From the NCBI GenBank assembly GCA_012934845.2, contig WNNJ02003615.1, positions 1-64,000 of the forward strand: a stretch of 64,000 nt of DNA. Direction: 5' to 3'. Numbering within the stretch: the stretch's first letter is position 1; each line of letters begins with the position of its first letter. The position numbers and the translations under genes were made by a program. Below, in pieces: positions 11,488-22,830 of the stretch. The notes below the pieces were generated by a model. The model did not search any database and was not told where the DNA came from. It was given only the letters and a program-made list of their open reading frames with translations. This stretch comes from Pomphorhynchus laevis (taxonomy: Eukaryota > Acanthocephala > Palaeacanthocephala > Echinorhynchida > Pomphorhynchidae).

Positions 11488-12779
11488 TACCAGGATGGTA
11501 ATACTAATATATAAGAAAAGCTATCGGAGAGAATGTTCAAATTACATAGACATTACTCTTCTTAACATATCCGATAAGCTATTCGCTAGGATTATCAAAT
11601 TAATGATACAATGACAGATGCAAGATAAATGCGGCTTTCATCTAAGTAATGGAACTACCGATAAGCTCTTGACTCTCGACAATTCTCGAATCGATTTGCG
11701 GTTTGCTCAATCAAATTACAAGTTTCTGCGGATCGAAAAATATGTTCTACTGAGTTTATCAAAATAGGTTATTGGATATACTTTGAGAATATTGAGTTGA
11801 TAATATCTTTAGGTAGCTTGGCATCTCTTTTTGAACGAAATACGAGTTGTGCTCGTGTTCTAAGCAGAAAGTCGACAAGATTGTCCTTTGTCTCTTTTGA
11901 AGGAGTTCAAGCACTTAAGGGTATTCTTCTTATGCGATAGCAGAAACTAATGTTTTCATAAGATGGTAGAAACTCAAGACTTCGTAGTCTGGTCAGTCTG
12001 ATTCTGAGATACAAGGCTAGTAGCTCAGCAGCCAGTGAGCTCCTATAAGTTTGTTTCTTTATATTAAAGGAATCCTGACGTGATAGGATAAATTCTTAGG
12101 ATTACAAGGGAATCCTTCTAAGTTGGTTGTTTAATGCTAAGCTCTATGGGAAGAGCCAGGCAGACTTCGCTACAATTAGAGAGAGTAAATCTCAAAACTT
12201 TCCGCATCGCCTCGGGTTATCTGAAAGTGAACTTTGGCCTACTGGGGATTGCGATGCTTAAAATATTTTGATGCGTCAACTGTCTCTATGATCCGACATC
12301 CCGACAAGTGGTGACAACTTGACAACAATAATTGTGATAATTTACAATATAGTTTTTTACTATAAGGATTTGGTTTATCCGGAACCCAGTGGTAAAAATG
12401 AGATATCTCAAAATCCATAAATCCCAAGAAATAAAAAACAATATTTACTACATTTCATTATGCTCTATCAATAATCAATTCAAATAAAGACAAGACGAAG
12501 AAATCGTAAGCCGTAAAATCAACCTAGAACAGTTAGGTGTATGATCATCTGGCACACTGTATTGTAATTACGATTGAGCCATGCCTATAGTCAGTCAATT
12601 TTTCAATTTTTTATTTGGAAGTCAACGCAGCGTTTGCTTTTAAGCAACTGAATAAATCACAAACTTGAATCAATCCAAAGGCCAACTCGCTAGTGATTTA
12701 GTTTAGAACTCTAAGATGATATGACTGTGGATATAGATTAAAGAAAATATTGCATGATCACTGATAAAATATATTTTCA
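11488..12779. other. Possible decayed element, not identified
   Basis: Parts of this stretch (about 11600-12340) are more GC-rich than the AT background and have the look of decayed coding sequence, but all frames are broken and I could not match any family. Confidence 0.3.
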
Positions 12780-13598
12780 CATGGTTGGACTTCCAATCTG
12801 CATTCCGCTCTAATCACTCCACCGAAATCGCATGCATGAAAGTTTACAACGACTTACTAATTTCTCAAGCAACGCTCTATATAGTATTCTCATATCCCTC
12901 GACCTCTCCATCATCCTTTCTCGCCTTTGTTATCATTACGATTTTTCATCCTACTCGATAACATGGTTTGTCTCATATCTATCCGACCGCTCTTTTCGCG
13001 TCTGTTCAAATTCATCATCCTCCCCTCCCATCCCTACTTCCTGCGGGGTCCCACAAGGTTCAGTCCTATATCCCCTGCTTTTCTCACTTCTGCTTTGCGA
13101 TCTATCCGTTTATCAAACCTTACTCGCTTAACGTCATGCAATACGCCGATGACATATTTATCTATGCTTATGCACCCACCCATCGCATACACGACATCGC
13201 CATTTCTGCCTCCAACTGTTTCGCTTCTACCTACAAACGTCTCTCTCATCTTCACCTCGTTCTAAACCAAGACAAGTTCAAAATAATGTGGATACTCCCC
13301 GTTCAACCTAACATATCTCCTCCCCTGTATGTTTTGCCTCATTAATCATCCTCATAGTCCAATCTCACTTTTTTAGGATTCCATTTCGATGATCACATTT
13401 CCATTAAATCATTTTCCGCGACAAGGTCTGCTCGTCTAACTTAATTCTCCGTGACATCCTCTGTATCCGCCCCCTTATCGACTTCCGTTCTTGTATGTAT
13501 CTTCTTTCATCGCTTCTCTTCCCTAAAATCGATGACTGACTCAGCCTTTTCGCCAATTTTCCAAAATCCACGGAGAAACGAAATATCTTGCTAGGTGT
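12780..13598 (+). pseudogene. LINE-B reverse transcriptase fragment (CR1/Jockey-like)
   Basis: The plus strand encodes, over shifting frames, conserved pieces of a non-LTR RT: a SAFRSNHSTE-like block (fingers) at ~12790, a broken motif A region ('LDLS' then 'ILSRL'), WFVSYLS, motif B CGVPQGSV (~13040), QYADD catalytic motif (~13140) and the downstream LNQDK block. Beyond 13345 it decays through the C-terminal region. At least two frameshifts and a deletion between motifs A and B make it non-functional. Related fragments are at 57520-57785 and 63345-64000, and likely 3' ends are at 16955-17290, 29345-29560 and 52577-53020. Confidence 0.8.
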
Positions 13599-13951
13599 AA
13601 TAATTATAATCTTAAATACCATGTTTTGTCAACATAATTTGAAGCACATATATAAGTTTCATGTCGTATATAATATTAGACATATTTTCAGATGATTTTC
13701 TACTGATTAATTCCTCATTCCTTACTTATAATTGATTAACCCTAACGTGTACTTATCCTGCTTGTGGATATAAATAATTATCATTTTAAATACAATGTTT
13801 TTTTTCCGGAAATAATTCGAAACTTATATTTAAGTATCACGCCGATTATATAATGACATACCTATTTTCAGATTTTTCTCATTATTATTAAGTCATGATT
13901 TCTTACTTGTAATCGATTAATCCTAAATGTGCCAATCTTGTCTAAAGTGAA
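13599..13951. repeat. ~180-bp tandem repeat, units 1 and 2
   Basis: Two consecutive units (about 13599-13770 and 13771-13950) share 'taattatc/aattttaaatac', 'aatgtttt', 'atttaagtatcacg', 'cctattttcagat', 'cttacttgtaat' and 'cgattaa'. Unit 1 is clearly diverged; unit 2 is nearly identical to the unit at 14721-14896, on the other side of a LINE-A fragment. Confidence 0.75.
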
Positions 13952-14718
13952 GACAAGATTTTCGTAGATGGATATGAGGGAATTTTTAATCAAAATGGGC
14001 CGCAGGTCTTTGGGACCTGAAACCGATTTTTTCTTTGGTAAAAATAGACGTCGGTTCAATTGATGCGGCTACATTGAATAGTGAAGCTAAAAGCACTGTG
14101 ACGGCCACTTGTCTTCTTTGATCGGCTGTCGAAAGCTAACAAACTCGAGAAGAGATTGAAGCGACGGATTTGGAGGTGGCCAGAAGTGGCCCCCAAGAGT
14201 TAAGGATATCCGTAATAGATGAGTCCCTGCTTCTTAAGTCACCCCGAGTCGGGATTGGCTGGGAAGAAAGCGTGGCTCCATGATTATGTAGGGCTAGTGA
14301 CTCCTCCAAAACTTTGTCAAAACCTATACTACCGATCCAACCCGATGCCCTCTCTCACCAGCAGGCAAACTTATCTTTCTTGATTGAATATCTTCCAGGA
14401 GGAAGCATGATAGGGATTAAAACGAGCAATACTCGTCCTGTCACTATACAGCTTAAGCCTATATCTAGAACTCCAGTATTCATTCGAGATAACCTGCCTG
14501 AAGGAAACAGAGAGATTGAAAAGGTGCATCATTTTTGCTGGGACCTTGAGCTTTGTCGGAGTGGGAATAAATATGCGACCTCTGTAGTTAGTCGAAAGGA
14601 TCCCAGTAGCTTGCGAAGAGAGATAGGAAATAAATTCGGCCAAACTCTCATTTCCAATCCTTGGGAAGAATTAGATAGCTGCTTGAAAGAAGGCCACTCT
14701 AATATTTATCACTCAAAT
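13952..14718 (-). pseudogene. LINE-A internal fragment (endonuclease tail to RT start)
   Basis: On the minus strand, from 14718 down to 13952, this copies the LINE-A region otherwise split at 40810-41443 and 49382-49600. It begins with 'agagtggccttctttca', passes the ISYLSSQATGILSTNYRG-like block, the RRQVAVT block, and the RT start LFLPKKKSV / GPKDLRPI / KNSLISIYE. Frames are broken by indels. It shows the intact order of the LINE-A region that the second 7.94-kb copy interrupts. It is bordered on both sides by ~180-bp tandem repeat units. Confidence 0.75.
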
Positions 14719-14720
14719 GA

Positions 14721-14896
14721 TAAATAATTATCATTTTAAATACAATGTTTTTTCTGGAAATAATTCGAAACTTATATTTAAGTATCACGCCGATTATATA
14801 ATGACAGACCTATTTTCAGATTTTTCTCATTATTAAGTCATGATTTCTTACTTGTAATCGATTAACCCTATATGTGCTAATCTTGTCTAAAGTGAA
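14721..14896. repeat. ~180-bp tandem repeat, unit 3
   Basis: Near-identical to 13771-13950, with small indels (poly-T length and one lost ATT). It lies immediately beyond the LINE-A fragment, so the LINE piece looks inserted in, or captured by, a tandem array. Confidence 0.8.
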
Positions 14897-15194
14897 ATCA
14901 ACGTGTGAAGAGGTTTAAAGTCAGACATTATGTTTACTATCAAACGTAATCTCTGCTGTTTTAAAGCCAGGCAACCGTTTGCACTAACAATATATTAGGG
15001 TACTGTCGTGATATTATATTTTCCTTTTCTATCAACATTGTCTTTTCTAGATTGAGTCTAATGAAACTTCATAAATCTTGAATTACAATTTATTTGGGTT
15101 AGTTCGAGCAATTCGTTTTTTCAAGTTCAATTCTAACTAATTATTCTCAATATTAATAGCCATCAAAGTTAGCTATTCAGCAAATGAATAAGGC
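14897..15194. other. No feature seen
   Basis: About 300 bp of AT-rich DNA with no ORF or repeat I can support. Confidence 0.3.
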
Positions 15195-15580
15195 GTGAGT
15201 GACACATGGCGACACTCGCTCACAGCGTTAGAGGAATTTCTTACGTACATTCAAGCGCCTGCACAAATAAAACTCAAGATACTTCGGGATTTCGTCTCCA
15301 CTGATATTTTTAAATCTATTCAATCGACAATTTATAACATCAATCAGTTGAAATCCTTAAATCAATGTATAAAAAACCAACAAATGTTATGTATGCGCAT
15401 CACTTATTACATGTTCGGCATCAAAAGGAAGGAGAAGCCATTCAACAATTCGTAAGCAAACTTAAACAGCTAGCCCTCGGGTGCAATATTAAAAATGTGA
15501 AGGCTTCAGAACATCGTGACAAATCAATACTGGATGCATTCATATTCAGAATTTCTTTTTCTTATAAGTCTTTTTACTAA
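15195..15580 (+). pseudogene. Gypsy-type gag fragment
   Basis: Two overlapping frames, shifted near 15400, together resemble the capsid-region gag of Ty3/Gypsy elements. The recognisable block is QKEGEAIQQFVSKLKQLA followed by C-N and a region equivalent to 'R-D-x-I-x-D-A-F-I'. Gypsy gag typically reads 'R-x-Q-x-P-G-E-S-I-x-x-[FY]-x-x-x-L-K-x-L-A'. No protease, RT or LTR follows, so this is an isolated relic, distinct in sequence from the gag at 35884. Confidence 0.7.
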
Positions 15581-16262
15581 AGGTACACACAAAATTTTCA
15601 ATTTAGGATTAAGTTTCCCAAACTTAAAGATTGATTCAAACAATAGTTTGAAATAACTTGGCTTAACAGCAATAAACGAAAGTAAGAAAAAAATTTTAAC
15701 GAAAAGTTGAAATAGCAGGGAAGAAATAACATGAACCGAATTCAGAAGTTTTAAAAATCGTAATAAACATAAACGTATGTTCTTAGTTTGATGCACATGT
15801 AATGATATCATCGAATGAGCCGTAACGCACAAGGACTGGTGATTATTTGATAGCGTACTTAAACTCATCTACGGGATGACTTAGTCAGTACTTTTGCTTA
15901 GATTAATGAATAAGCGGGATGTCAGAGAATTCGGGCGGGTTTTAACTATGAATTTTAAAAAGAGCGCTTAAATTGAAATTATTTTTAAATTAATATGCTA
16001 TATTTCGTTGATAGGTCTTATTTCAGATCAAACACGGTATTCTATCAAGTGGTCACAACATATCCTATTAAAAAGTGGGCCTCAGAGATCTTTATTTTTC
16101 GCACGGCTTCATTCTGAAGAATTAGAAGATAATTTAATAATTTTATTCGTAAACAGAAAATTACAATTAAAATATTACCTGCAAATGAGCTTAAATATCA
16201 TTATTCATTAAATTTAACATTTAAAACTTCATTCATAAAATCCTCAGCCATCCATAGAAAAT
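15581..16262. other. No identifiable gene
   Basis: Short ORFs only (a 114-codon minus ORF at 15524-15868 and a 67-codon plus ORF at 16008-16211) with no family resemblance; probably decayed flank of the gag relic. Confidence 0.3.
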
Positions 16263-16639
16263 TCACATCAGGTTAGCCCCGAATGGATCTGCTGTCCGTG
16301 CCCGAATCGGTAAAGTGCTGAGAGTGGGCTGCGAATACACATAGATGTTGATCGCGCAAGGGAGAAGGTTATCTTGCTTCGAATGAGTGCAATACAGGTC
16401 GCATAGTCTATTTCTCGCTCTTTGGCCAGCATAATGGATATTGCCTTCAAACCTAATCTCCGGTTTTTCCAACACCTCCAGAAGACGATAGCACTATTGA
16501 TGTGAATTGGGCCCGCTCCACAGTTACTATACGTTTTAAGGTAACAGGCGTTTTTGCGCGACTCGTGATAGCTGTGAACTGTTGAAGGTGATCTCTCCGA
16601 ATAAGAAGCAACATGACAATTCAATATGGCAACGTCCAT
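16263..16639 (-). pseudogene. C-terminal fragment of R2-organised RT element
   Basis: The 123-codon minus ORF contains AKEREIDYATCIALIRSK followed by ITFSLARSTSMCIR. This resembles the C-terminal tail that ends the RT at 31385-34460, where the minus strand gives YADC then, after a frameshift, IRSRLAFCLVRAAS. Proteins of this family, common in cnidarian and other invertebrate genomes from my recollection, end with a W-L-R-[TC]-[KR]-[LI]-S-F-x-x-[LA]-R-S block. Only the tail is left here. Confidence 0.65.
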
Positions 16640-16954
16640 AAAGACGAGCTCACTTCGTCTTCCGAACAGACTCGTACATACGAAATTAATCCTCGCTTTA
16701 CTATCAAGTCAGGTTGTAGCTGACTCGAACTGAATAGAAGAATCTATAAGACATGACTCAGCACGGGCTCAATTGCAACATAGGGGTGACTTCAGTCAAG
16801 AGGTTGGCAAGTGTGTCACGTATTAGGTTATGCCTTATGATTGTGAAAGCGCCTCTATCGCACGAAAGCGAGTTAACTGTGATATTATCAGATATACAAC
16901 TATAACATGCAGGTGCATCCGCAGGAGTTCGTCCATGTCGAGGACTATTAGAAG
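16640..16954. other. Moderately GC-rich, not identified
   Basis: Base composition suggests decayed coding sequence, perhaps more of a mobile element, but no motif is recognisable in any frame. Confidence 0.3.
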
Positions 16955-17290
16955 ATAATAATAATTTATTTAAAGTGGTAAATGCGCGCCAGCTACACGC
17001 TTACAAGTGCGCTAATTAACAAAATAAACAGCAAAAGTCATACAGATAAAATTGTAAAATTGTTTAAATGCGATCGGATTTGTCTTTTGAAACACGGCAT
17101 TGAGGTGATTGGCGTATATGAATAAGCAGATGATTCCACGAGAGAGAATCATCTACAAGGAAGGATCGGAAGACAAAGGAGGTAGAATAGTCTGGGACAT
17201 GTAAATGAAGGGGATTACGGGAACGCAAGGAACAGTAAATAGGATAGGAGAAAGACTATCCTCCTATCAGATGGGATGACAGATATGATG
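16955..17290 (-). mobile_element. LINE-B 3' end (antisense copy)
   Basis: On the minus strand, broken frames give SSAYSYTPI then MPCFKRQIRSHLNN, aligned with IPCFKRLIRSNLNN at 52577-53020. It then gives the 3' UTR 'acttgtaagcgtgtagctgg' and 'gcgcatttaccac' running into an AAATAAATTATT tail. This is a 5'-truncated LINE copy of ~335 bp. Confidence 0.75.
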
Positions 17291-18502
17291 AAGGACATAT
17301 GTTAAGACAAACAACGATTACAAAAATGTTAAAATACTCATTTGTTGAATTTGTAAATTTAATAGAATAATGTTTTGTTTTTATTCAAAAAATATGTAAA
17401 TTCAATATTTCGTTATCTAACTGATGACATATTAAGAATTTTGTTAAATTTAACTTTTGAGTAAACATGTTTTAAAAATCGAAATATCTTATCAACAGGA
17501 AAAGCTCAAATGACTAGAAAATAATTTTTTTGTTAATTAAGGCAGTATTGTTATATTGTCTAGCAAAAAAAACAATAATTTATCAAAGATATACTGCCAG
17601 GATATTAATAACAAAAAGGTTTTTATTATTAGAGTTAGAAGTTATGTTGCAAAAACAATAAATTATTTACAACATAAATAAAAAGCAGTATAAAAAATTG
17701 GGAAGAAAAAAATAAAAGATTCGGGAAACAAAAGTTAAAACTATATGAATAAATTGTATAAAACTGGAGCAAATAAAACTTTAAATAATTATTAGTTATA
17801 TAATATTTACGATAAAATTCGAGCTAATTTGATATTTTAAAATTATAGTCAGATTGTCCGGGTAATATTATACATATTCCTTATTTTAATAAAATGTGTG
17901 CATGCATCACAATGTTATTTAAAGGAACTAAACGTTTTTTTTCACTACACGGGCTTTTGTACCCTGTACTTAGAAATTTGAACCATATTATATTCACAGT
18001 TTGTCACATGTAAGCGACAGCCAGCGAGATCAAGAAAACTCACAAGCGTGCAATTGTCGTTCGTGGTTTTGATTCTCGTGTGATGATTTATTTTTTCATC
18101 AAAAAGTTTGAATTGCTCCAAAACATATTAGGATAATGTTTGTTGTCTTTTCAACTTGGATTGACTTTATTTTTCATAGTGGATGCTGAGCTCGCTTTGT
18201 ACTTACTTGTTATTAGATGCGTATATAATAAATAGCCCAAGAATGTTACTTCAAATGATGTTAGTCATATCATGAATCCCTATAAGGGTTTTAAATTGAA
18301 TATTAAACTATCTTGCTAAGCATTTCGCAAATTTTGACCGACATTCATGTATCTCGTCATTTAGTATACACTGCTTAGTGTGCATATCCACATACATGGG
18401 TCTCTGTAAGTGGTAGTGTTGGATAATAGACAATCAATTGGGACAGGCCGTAGCTGTGGTTCTATTGATGTGTCTTTTCACACTTTTTCAAGCTTATTAA
18501 TA
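17291..18502. other. AT-rich, no gene seen
   Basis: No ORF of note. A short imperfect palindrome bounded by 'ggcagtat' and 'atactgcc' lies at ~17541-17598. Nothing else is supported. Confidence 0.4.
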
Positions 18503-18656
18503 ATGACCTAATAATACTATTATGTTATTAATATTATTATGTTATAAATATTATTATATTATTATGACCTAATAATATTATTAGTGACCTAATAATATCA
18601 CAATAATATCACAATAATAACACAATAATATCACAATAATAACACAATAATATCAC
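18503..18656. repeat. AT-rich minisatellite
   Basis: Three occurrences of 'gacctaataat' (about 18505, 18566, 18586) lead into six head-to-tail 11-bp units (18591-18656) alternating between AATAATATCAC and AATAATAACAC. Confidence 0.9.
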
Positions 18657-20694
18657 ACAAGTCAACCATATATATAAAGCACTACGACGATACAATTTAT
18701 TTCTCGTACTTAATTAATAATGATAAATTATGTAAATTTACCATAATGTTTGGTCCGGATGCAATAAATATGTCCGAAGAATACTAAATTTCTTAAATCT
18801 GTCTATGATAATTTATTTTGAAATTTATATCTTTTCTAAACGCTGAAGATGATGCCTGTAGTTTAACAGCTTTATCAATAAAAAACTATAAAATAATTAA
18901 GACTTGCAGTCTGTAGCTGATATTTCATACCGGTTTTATCATTAATGTACTAGTGCGTACTTTATGCAAATAGAACTGGAAATATCAAGTTAGCTCTCCC
19001 AACCATTTTTGTTCGTTACAATCATAATAGACACATTCATTTGGAACGTTATAATTTTAAGATAACAGAATATTTATTTTGGTCTAAATTGATTATATAT
19101 ATAATTTTCAAATATACTGAAAAATATGCGCGAAAAGTCTTAAAAATATTGTATTAAGATGATAATGATGTCAACCACTACTTTGCAATAACATACTCCT
19201 GCACATTCAACGGACTTTTCATGATGTAGATCAAGGTAAATTTATTAAAAGTCGCCAATATTGCGAAACATTAAAGTACTACATTTTAATTGTGTGCAGA
19301 TTGTGCATATTGTAATAAATCTATGATCTGATATTTCCATATAAAAGCCATCGAAATATGATAAGATTATTCATGACATTATATTCTACATAAAAATGAT
19401 AATCAATTTCTTTTGCTACTTTTGCGGAAACACATACCTACGGAATCATTAAGCAATATAATTTTAACACCAGAAATAAATCGTAAAAAATATAATTATA
19501 AAGGTGCCGAAATTAAGCGCCGTTTTTAGCTGTTAGATAGAAATACGATATCCTCTTAAAGAAAAACTATCATATAAATGTCCATTACGGTTTTTTTTAT
19601 TTCACATCTGAACGTTTTAAACAGATTGTCAATATAAATGGTATTTAAGGCAATAAAATTTGCTGTGATAAAAAAATTGATAATTTTCAACCTCCTTTTG
19701 GGAGTAAACAGCCAAATATAATTTGGAAGTGATTGAACTTTCTTTGATTCTATCTATAGGCCAACAGCAATACGCTACATTTCATTATTGGTTGACCTCA
19801 TCAGCTACTGGTCCAATGCCTACGTTTCACGTTTCGTAACTTTTTATGTTGGCTGACGATCACTCGACTCATCTGCTTTACTGAAAACTAGATTGAATGA
19901 AAGATTTTATTATTACATGTTGCAAATTTAAATGAAATTATTTATGATATCAAATTAAATTTGTAATCTTTGATTTTTGTCTTACTGTCTTTCATTGAAC
20001 AGCAAAAAATGATTGGCTTATATTTTTACATTCCCATTGCTTGATTGTTTTGAACTCGGCTGATTAATTAATATCTAGTGATTTAATAGATTGCAAGTGT
20101 GCAAACTAAATGTATTAATTACGGCCAAATTATTATCGCCCTTTACGCTCAAAAAGAGATGGGAAAGTACTAAATCGTTAATGACATAAAAGAAAATTGT
20201 AGTGCCTCAAGCATCTATATTGATCCTATGTTAAAAACGATCAGATGCAAAATAAAGAAGTAATGGAAATTTCAATGAAAGTCTAGCTGACTTATATTTC
20301 AATTCCAATATGTCCGATGATGAAATATTTAGCTTTTCTTTTAGAATATACCGTATGTGTATTCAACTGTTAAAAACTGCGACTAACTTCGATACCTTTA
20401 TAATTATATATTTTAAGATTTGTTTCTAATTTTAAAATAATTTAACTCTTTAACCATTTTTTCTGCAAGAGGTTGTGAAAAGAAACAAGTGTCTATTTTT
20501 ATGCAAGATGCAGTTGTATAAATAGTTTTCGCAGATTTCGATGGGTATAAATGGAAACTAACCATTTTGTATTACTCATGATGGTTAAGACGCTTTAAAA
20601 TTCATTTTTTTGTATATTCTATCATTTTTAATTAGGTTTCAGTATTGTGCCCACACACATTATCTCAAAATATTTGAATTATATATAAATCAAA
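18657..20694. other. AT-rich, no gene seen
   Basis: Two kilobases with no ORF above 60 codons and no repeat I can match. The stretch 'ggttgacctcatcagctactg' to 'ctgacgatcactcgactcatc' (~19791-19880) resembles a stretch at ~7191-7285 ('gttgactaacgatcatttgactcgtctt') and may be a shared repeat. Confidence 0.35.
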
Positions 20695-21450
20695 TAATAT
20701 CCTTTATCTTGGTGTACCACAAGGATATGTATCTGACCCGCTACTACTTTGTATTTATAACAATCTAAAAATCTGACGAGCGGTTACATGTCCTTCTGAA
20801 ATCGAGTTTCTTCAATACGATATTAACGAAGTGGTTCATTAGACATATATAAATCACCTAGAAATTGGTATATCTAAGTCTTATGCCTAAGATTACGAGG
20901 ACGCAATATGCCTCTTCTACTAATATGTTATATCAATAACTTGTCCACACAAGTTGTTGATCATGTGAAAGATTTGGGTATCTGAATAGTTGCTGACTTG
21001 TCTTCACGTTCCCACACCAACTGTGAACGTAATTCGTATGGTAGATGTTGTTCGTCGAGCCTTTGAATTTCTTAAGCATAGATCGCTTAAAACTATTGCC
21101 AAGTTCCACACTCTTAGCCATTTACTCTACGCGTTTCAATGTGTGTATTCAATGATTAAATTTAAGTAAGCATTTTTAGAGAAAGTATGTCGCAGGGCAA
21201 CGAACCTTATGTACAACCAATCTCATCTATGATATGGTGAGAGACTTCAAGTATTGGGATTAAATTCGGTACTTACATTGTTCAATTGTCGAAATATGTG
21301 TCTAACTTGTCAAATATTGCATATTTTGAATCATGTTTTGGTGAAAATCTTCCGCCAAATCACTATGTATTCAAGGACACTCAAAAAGGATATATTGTGA
21401 AAGAGCAAAACTGAAAAAGAACAGACAATTCGAACAACAGATTGAGAATC
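20695..21450 (+). pseudogene. Jockey/CR1-like LINE RT C-terminal relic
   Basis: The plus strand gives motif B GVPQGYVSDPLLL at the start, then, through several frame shifts, a thumb/C-terminal region: RRAFEFLKHRSLKTIAKF, TLSHLLYAFQCVYSMIKF, RLQVLGLNSV and CQILHILNH. The order (GVPQG, 'ALKVLGFI'-like, 'LYxSLVxSILEY'-like, 'RLxxLGLxSL', 'KILH') is that of Jockey-type non-LTR retrotransposons. The YADD motif is lost. It appears different from LINE-A and LINE-B. Confidence 0.65.
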
Positions 21451-21839
21451 CATGGAATAATATAAATGAAAGCGAAATATTAGCAACCACATTGAAACGA
21501 TTGATAAAATTATTTCGGTGTGATTCGGAATTCCTATTTGGATTATTTTCTTTTAAATAATTAATGTTATGCAAATTGATGATTGCTCAGAAAGTTGTTA
21601 TGCATTAATAAAAAAATTAAATAGTAATATGATAATTTGAAAAATAGGTGAACGGTACAAACTGCAGCATGCGGGAAGCATACAGCCTGCTAAACACTTC
21701 AGTGCGCCCGTAAGACAAAACTACAAAATGACTAAATATCTTATATTTGGTCTCATAAATTAAATAAAATTATTCAACAACTAAAAATGTCTTTTATCAT
21801 CAAGCCTACTTCTAGCCTACTATCATCAAACATACTAGT

Positions 21840-21875
21840 TAAACAGACTTAAGCGAGAAAGCTTAAGTCTGTTTA
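21840..21875. repeat. Perfect 15-bp hairpin
   Basis: TAAACAGACTTAAGC (21840-21854) and its exact complement (21861-21875) flank a 6-base GAGAAA loop. The AGCGAGAAA word then recurs just after the right arm. Confidence 0.9.
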
Positions 21876-21910
21876 GCGAGAAAATTTAATATTTGAAATT
21901 AAGATCCTTC

Positions 21911-22120
21911 TTGTTAAAATTAAAATTTTGAAGCAGAATCAATAAAATACTATTTAGTTTTTAGATTTCGAAAGCTACTGTTATCATAATCAAAAATAGA
22001 AACAAAAGACATCAAAAATGTTTTGTTTCTATTTCTAATGATGCTAGACAAAGCTAGCGAAATATAAAAATAAAATAATATTTTATCAATTTTTCTTCAA
22101 AATTTAACAATAACAACAAT
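21911..22120. repeat. Fold-back element (~210 bp)
   Basis: Inverted arms of ~85 bp pair around a centre at ~22010-22020: 'ttttgaagcagaatcaat' with 'tttatcaatttttcttcaa', and 'gaaagctactgttatcat' with 'atgatgctagacaaagc', plus 'caaaaatagaaacaaaa' with 'ttttgtttctatttct'. Divergence between the arms indicates age. The core is like that of the fold-back at 5449-5682. Confidence 0.75.
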
Positions 22121-22167
22121 TTCTTGACAAAAAATAAAAGTAGTAAAATATTTTTCTTGTTAATCAC

Positions 22168-22830
22168 AGGTTCGGGTATGGGGCCGTAGAGGGCGACAGA
22201 CCATAGTTCTCTTTTAGATATCCCAAGGTTTTTTCGGTCAGCTTCGAGATTTGATCCCTCACCCGGTCCCGAGGTCTACCTCGAGGTCTCTTTTCAGAGA
22301 GTCCGGTCTGGAAAACCCTCCGAGAAAGGCGATCCACACAAACTCAAAACGTGTCCTAGCCACCTCAACTGACTTTATTTTGATGTTGATACGCAGCTAC
22401 TTTACTACGAGTATATCCCGAATGACCGAATTCTTAACCTTATCTCTAAAGATAAAACCGGTCACACCGCGAAGGAACGTGATTTCGGTCGCATGTATCA
22501 GAGATCTTATCCGTTCGGTCATAACCTAAAGCTCATGACCATAAGTAAAGATAGGAATAAAGATTGTGCGGCAATTCCAAAGCTTCGTCCAAGACTCAAC
22601 TCCCGCTTCACCACGACAGATCTGTACGATGAAGGAATTGCTGTGTTAGCTAAACAGATCCACTTCTCAATCTCCCTGATGTTCCTGCCGTCCCCCGAGA
22701 ACAATAACCCAAGATACTTAAAATCATCCATATCAAAAAGAAACTTTTCCCCAATCCGAGTTGACATTGACACCTGAATCTGGGACGAACACATAGAGAC
22801 AGTCTTCAAAATTCAAAAAATCACAATTTC
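22168..22830 (-). pseudogene. RTE-like LINE RT C-terminal fragment
   Basis: On the minus strand the first frame gives DDFKYLGLLFSGDGRNIREI and IEKWICLANTAI, the post-catalytic segment of RTE-type LINE RTs ('F-K-Y-L-G-x-x-x-x-x-D-G-x-x-x-x-x-I-x-x-R'). After frame shifts come VTGFI, IREYLG and the tail RPRGRPRDRVRDQI, matching the R-G-R-P-x-x-R-W-x-D ending of that group. It is ~660 bp, broken by at least two shifts, and GC-richer than its flanks. Confidence 0.75.

Noticed and set aside
14314-14727. 137-codon plus-strand ORF
   Set aside because: It is antisense to the LINE-A fragment, whose minus-strand frames match LINE-A elsewhere.
13771-14896. The 180-bp repeats as LTRs of a retroelement
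   Set aside because: The DNA between them is a minus-strand internal LINE-A fragment, and a third tandem unit lies before the first. A tandem array is the better reading.
18591-18656. CRISPR-like array
   Set aside because: Contiguous 11-bp units without spacers, in a eukaryotic repeat-rich context.
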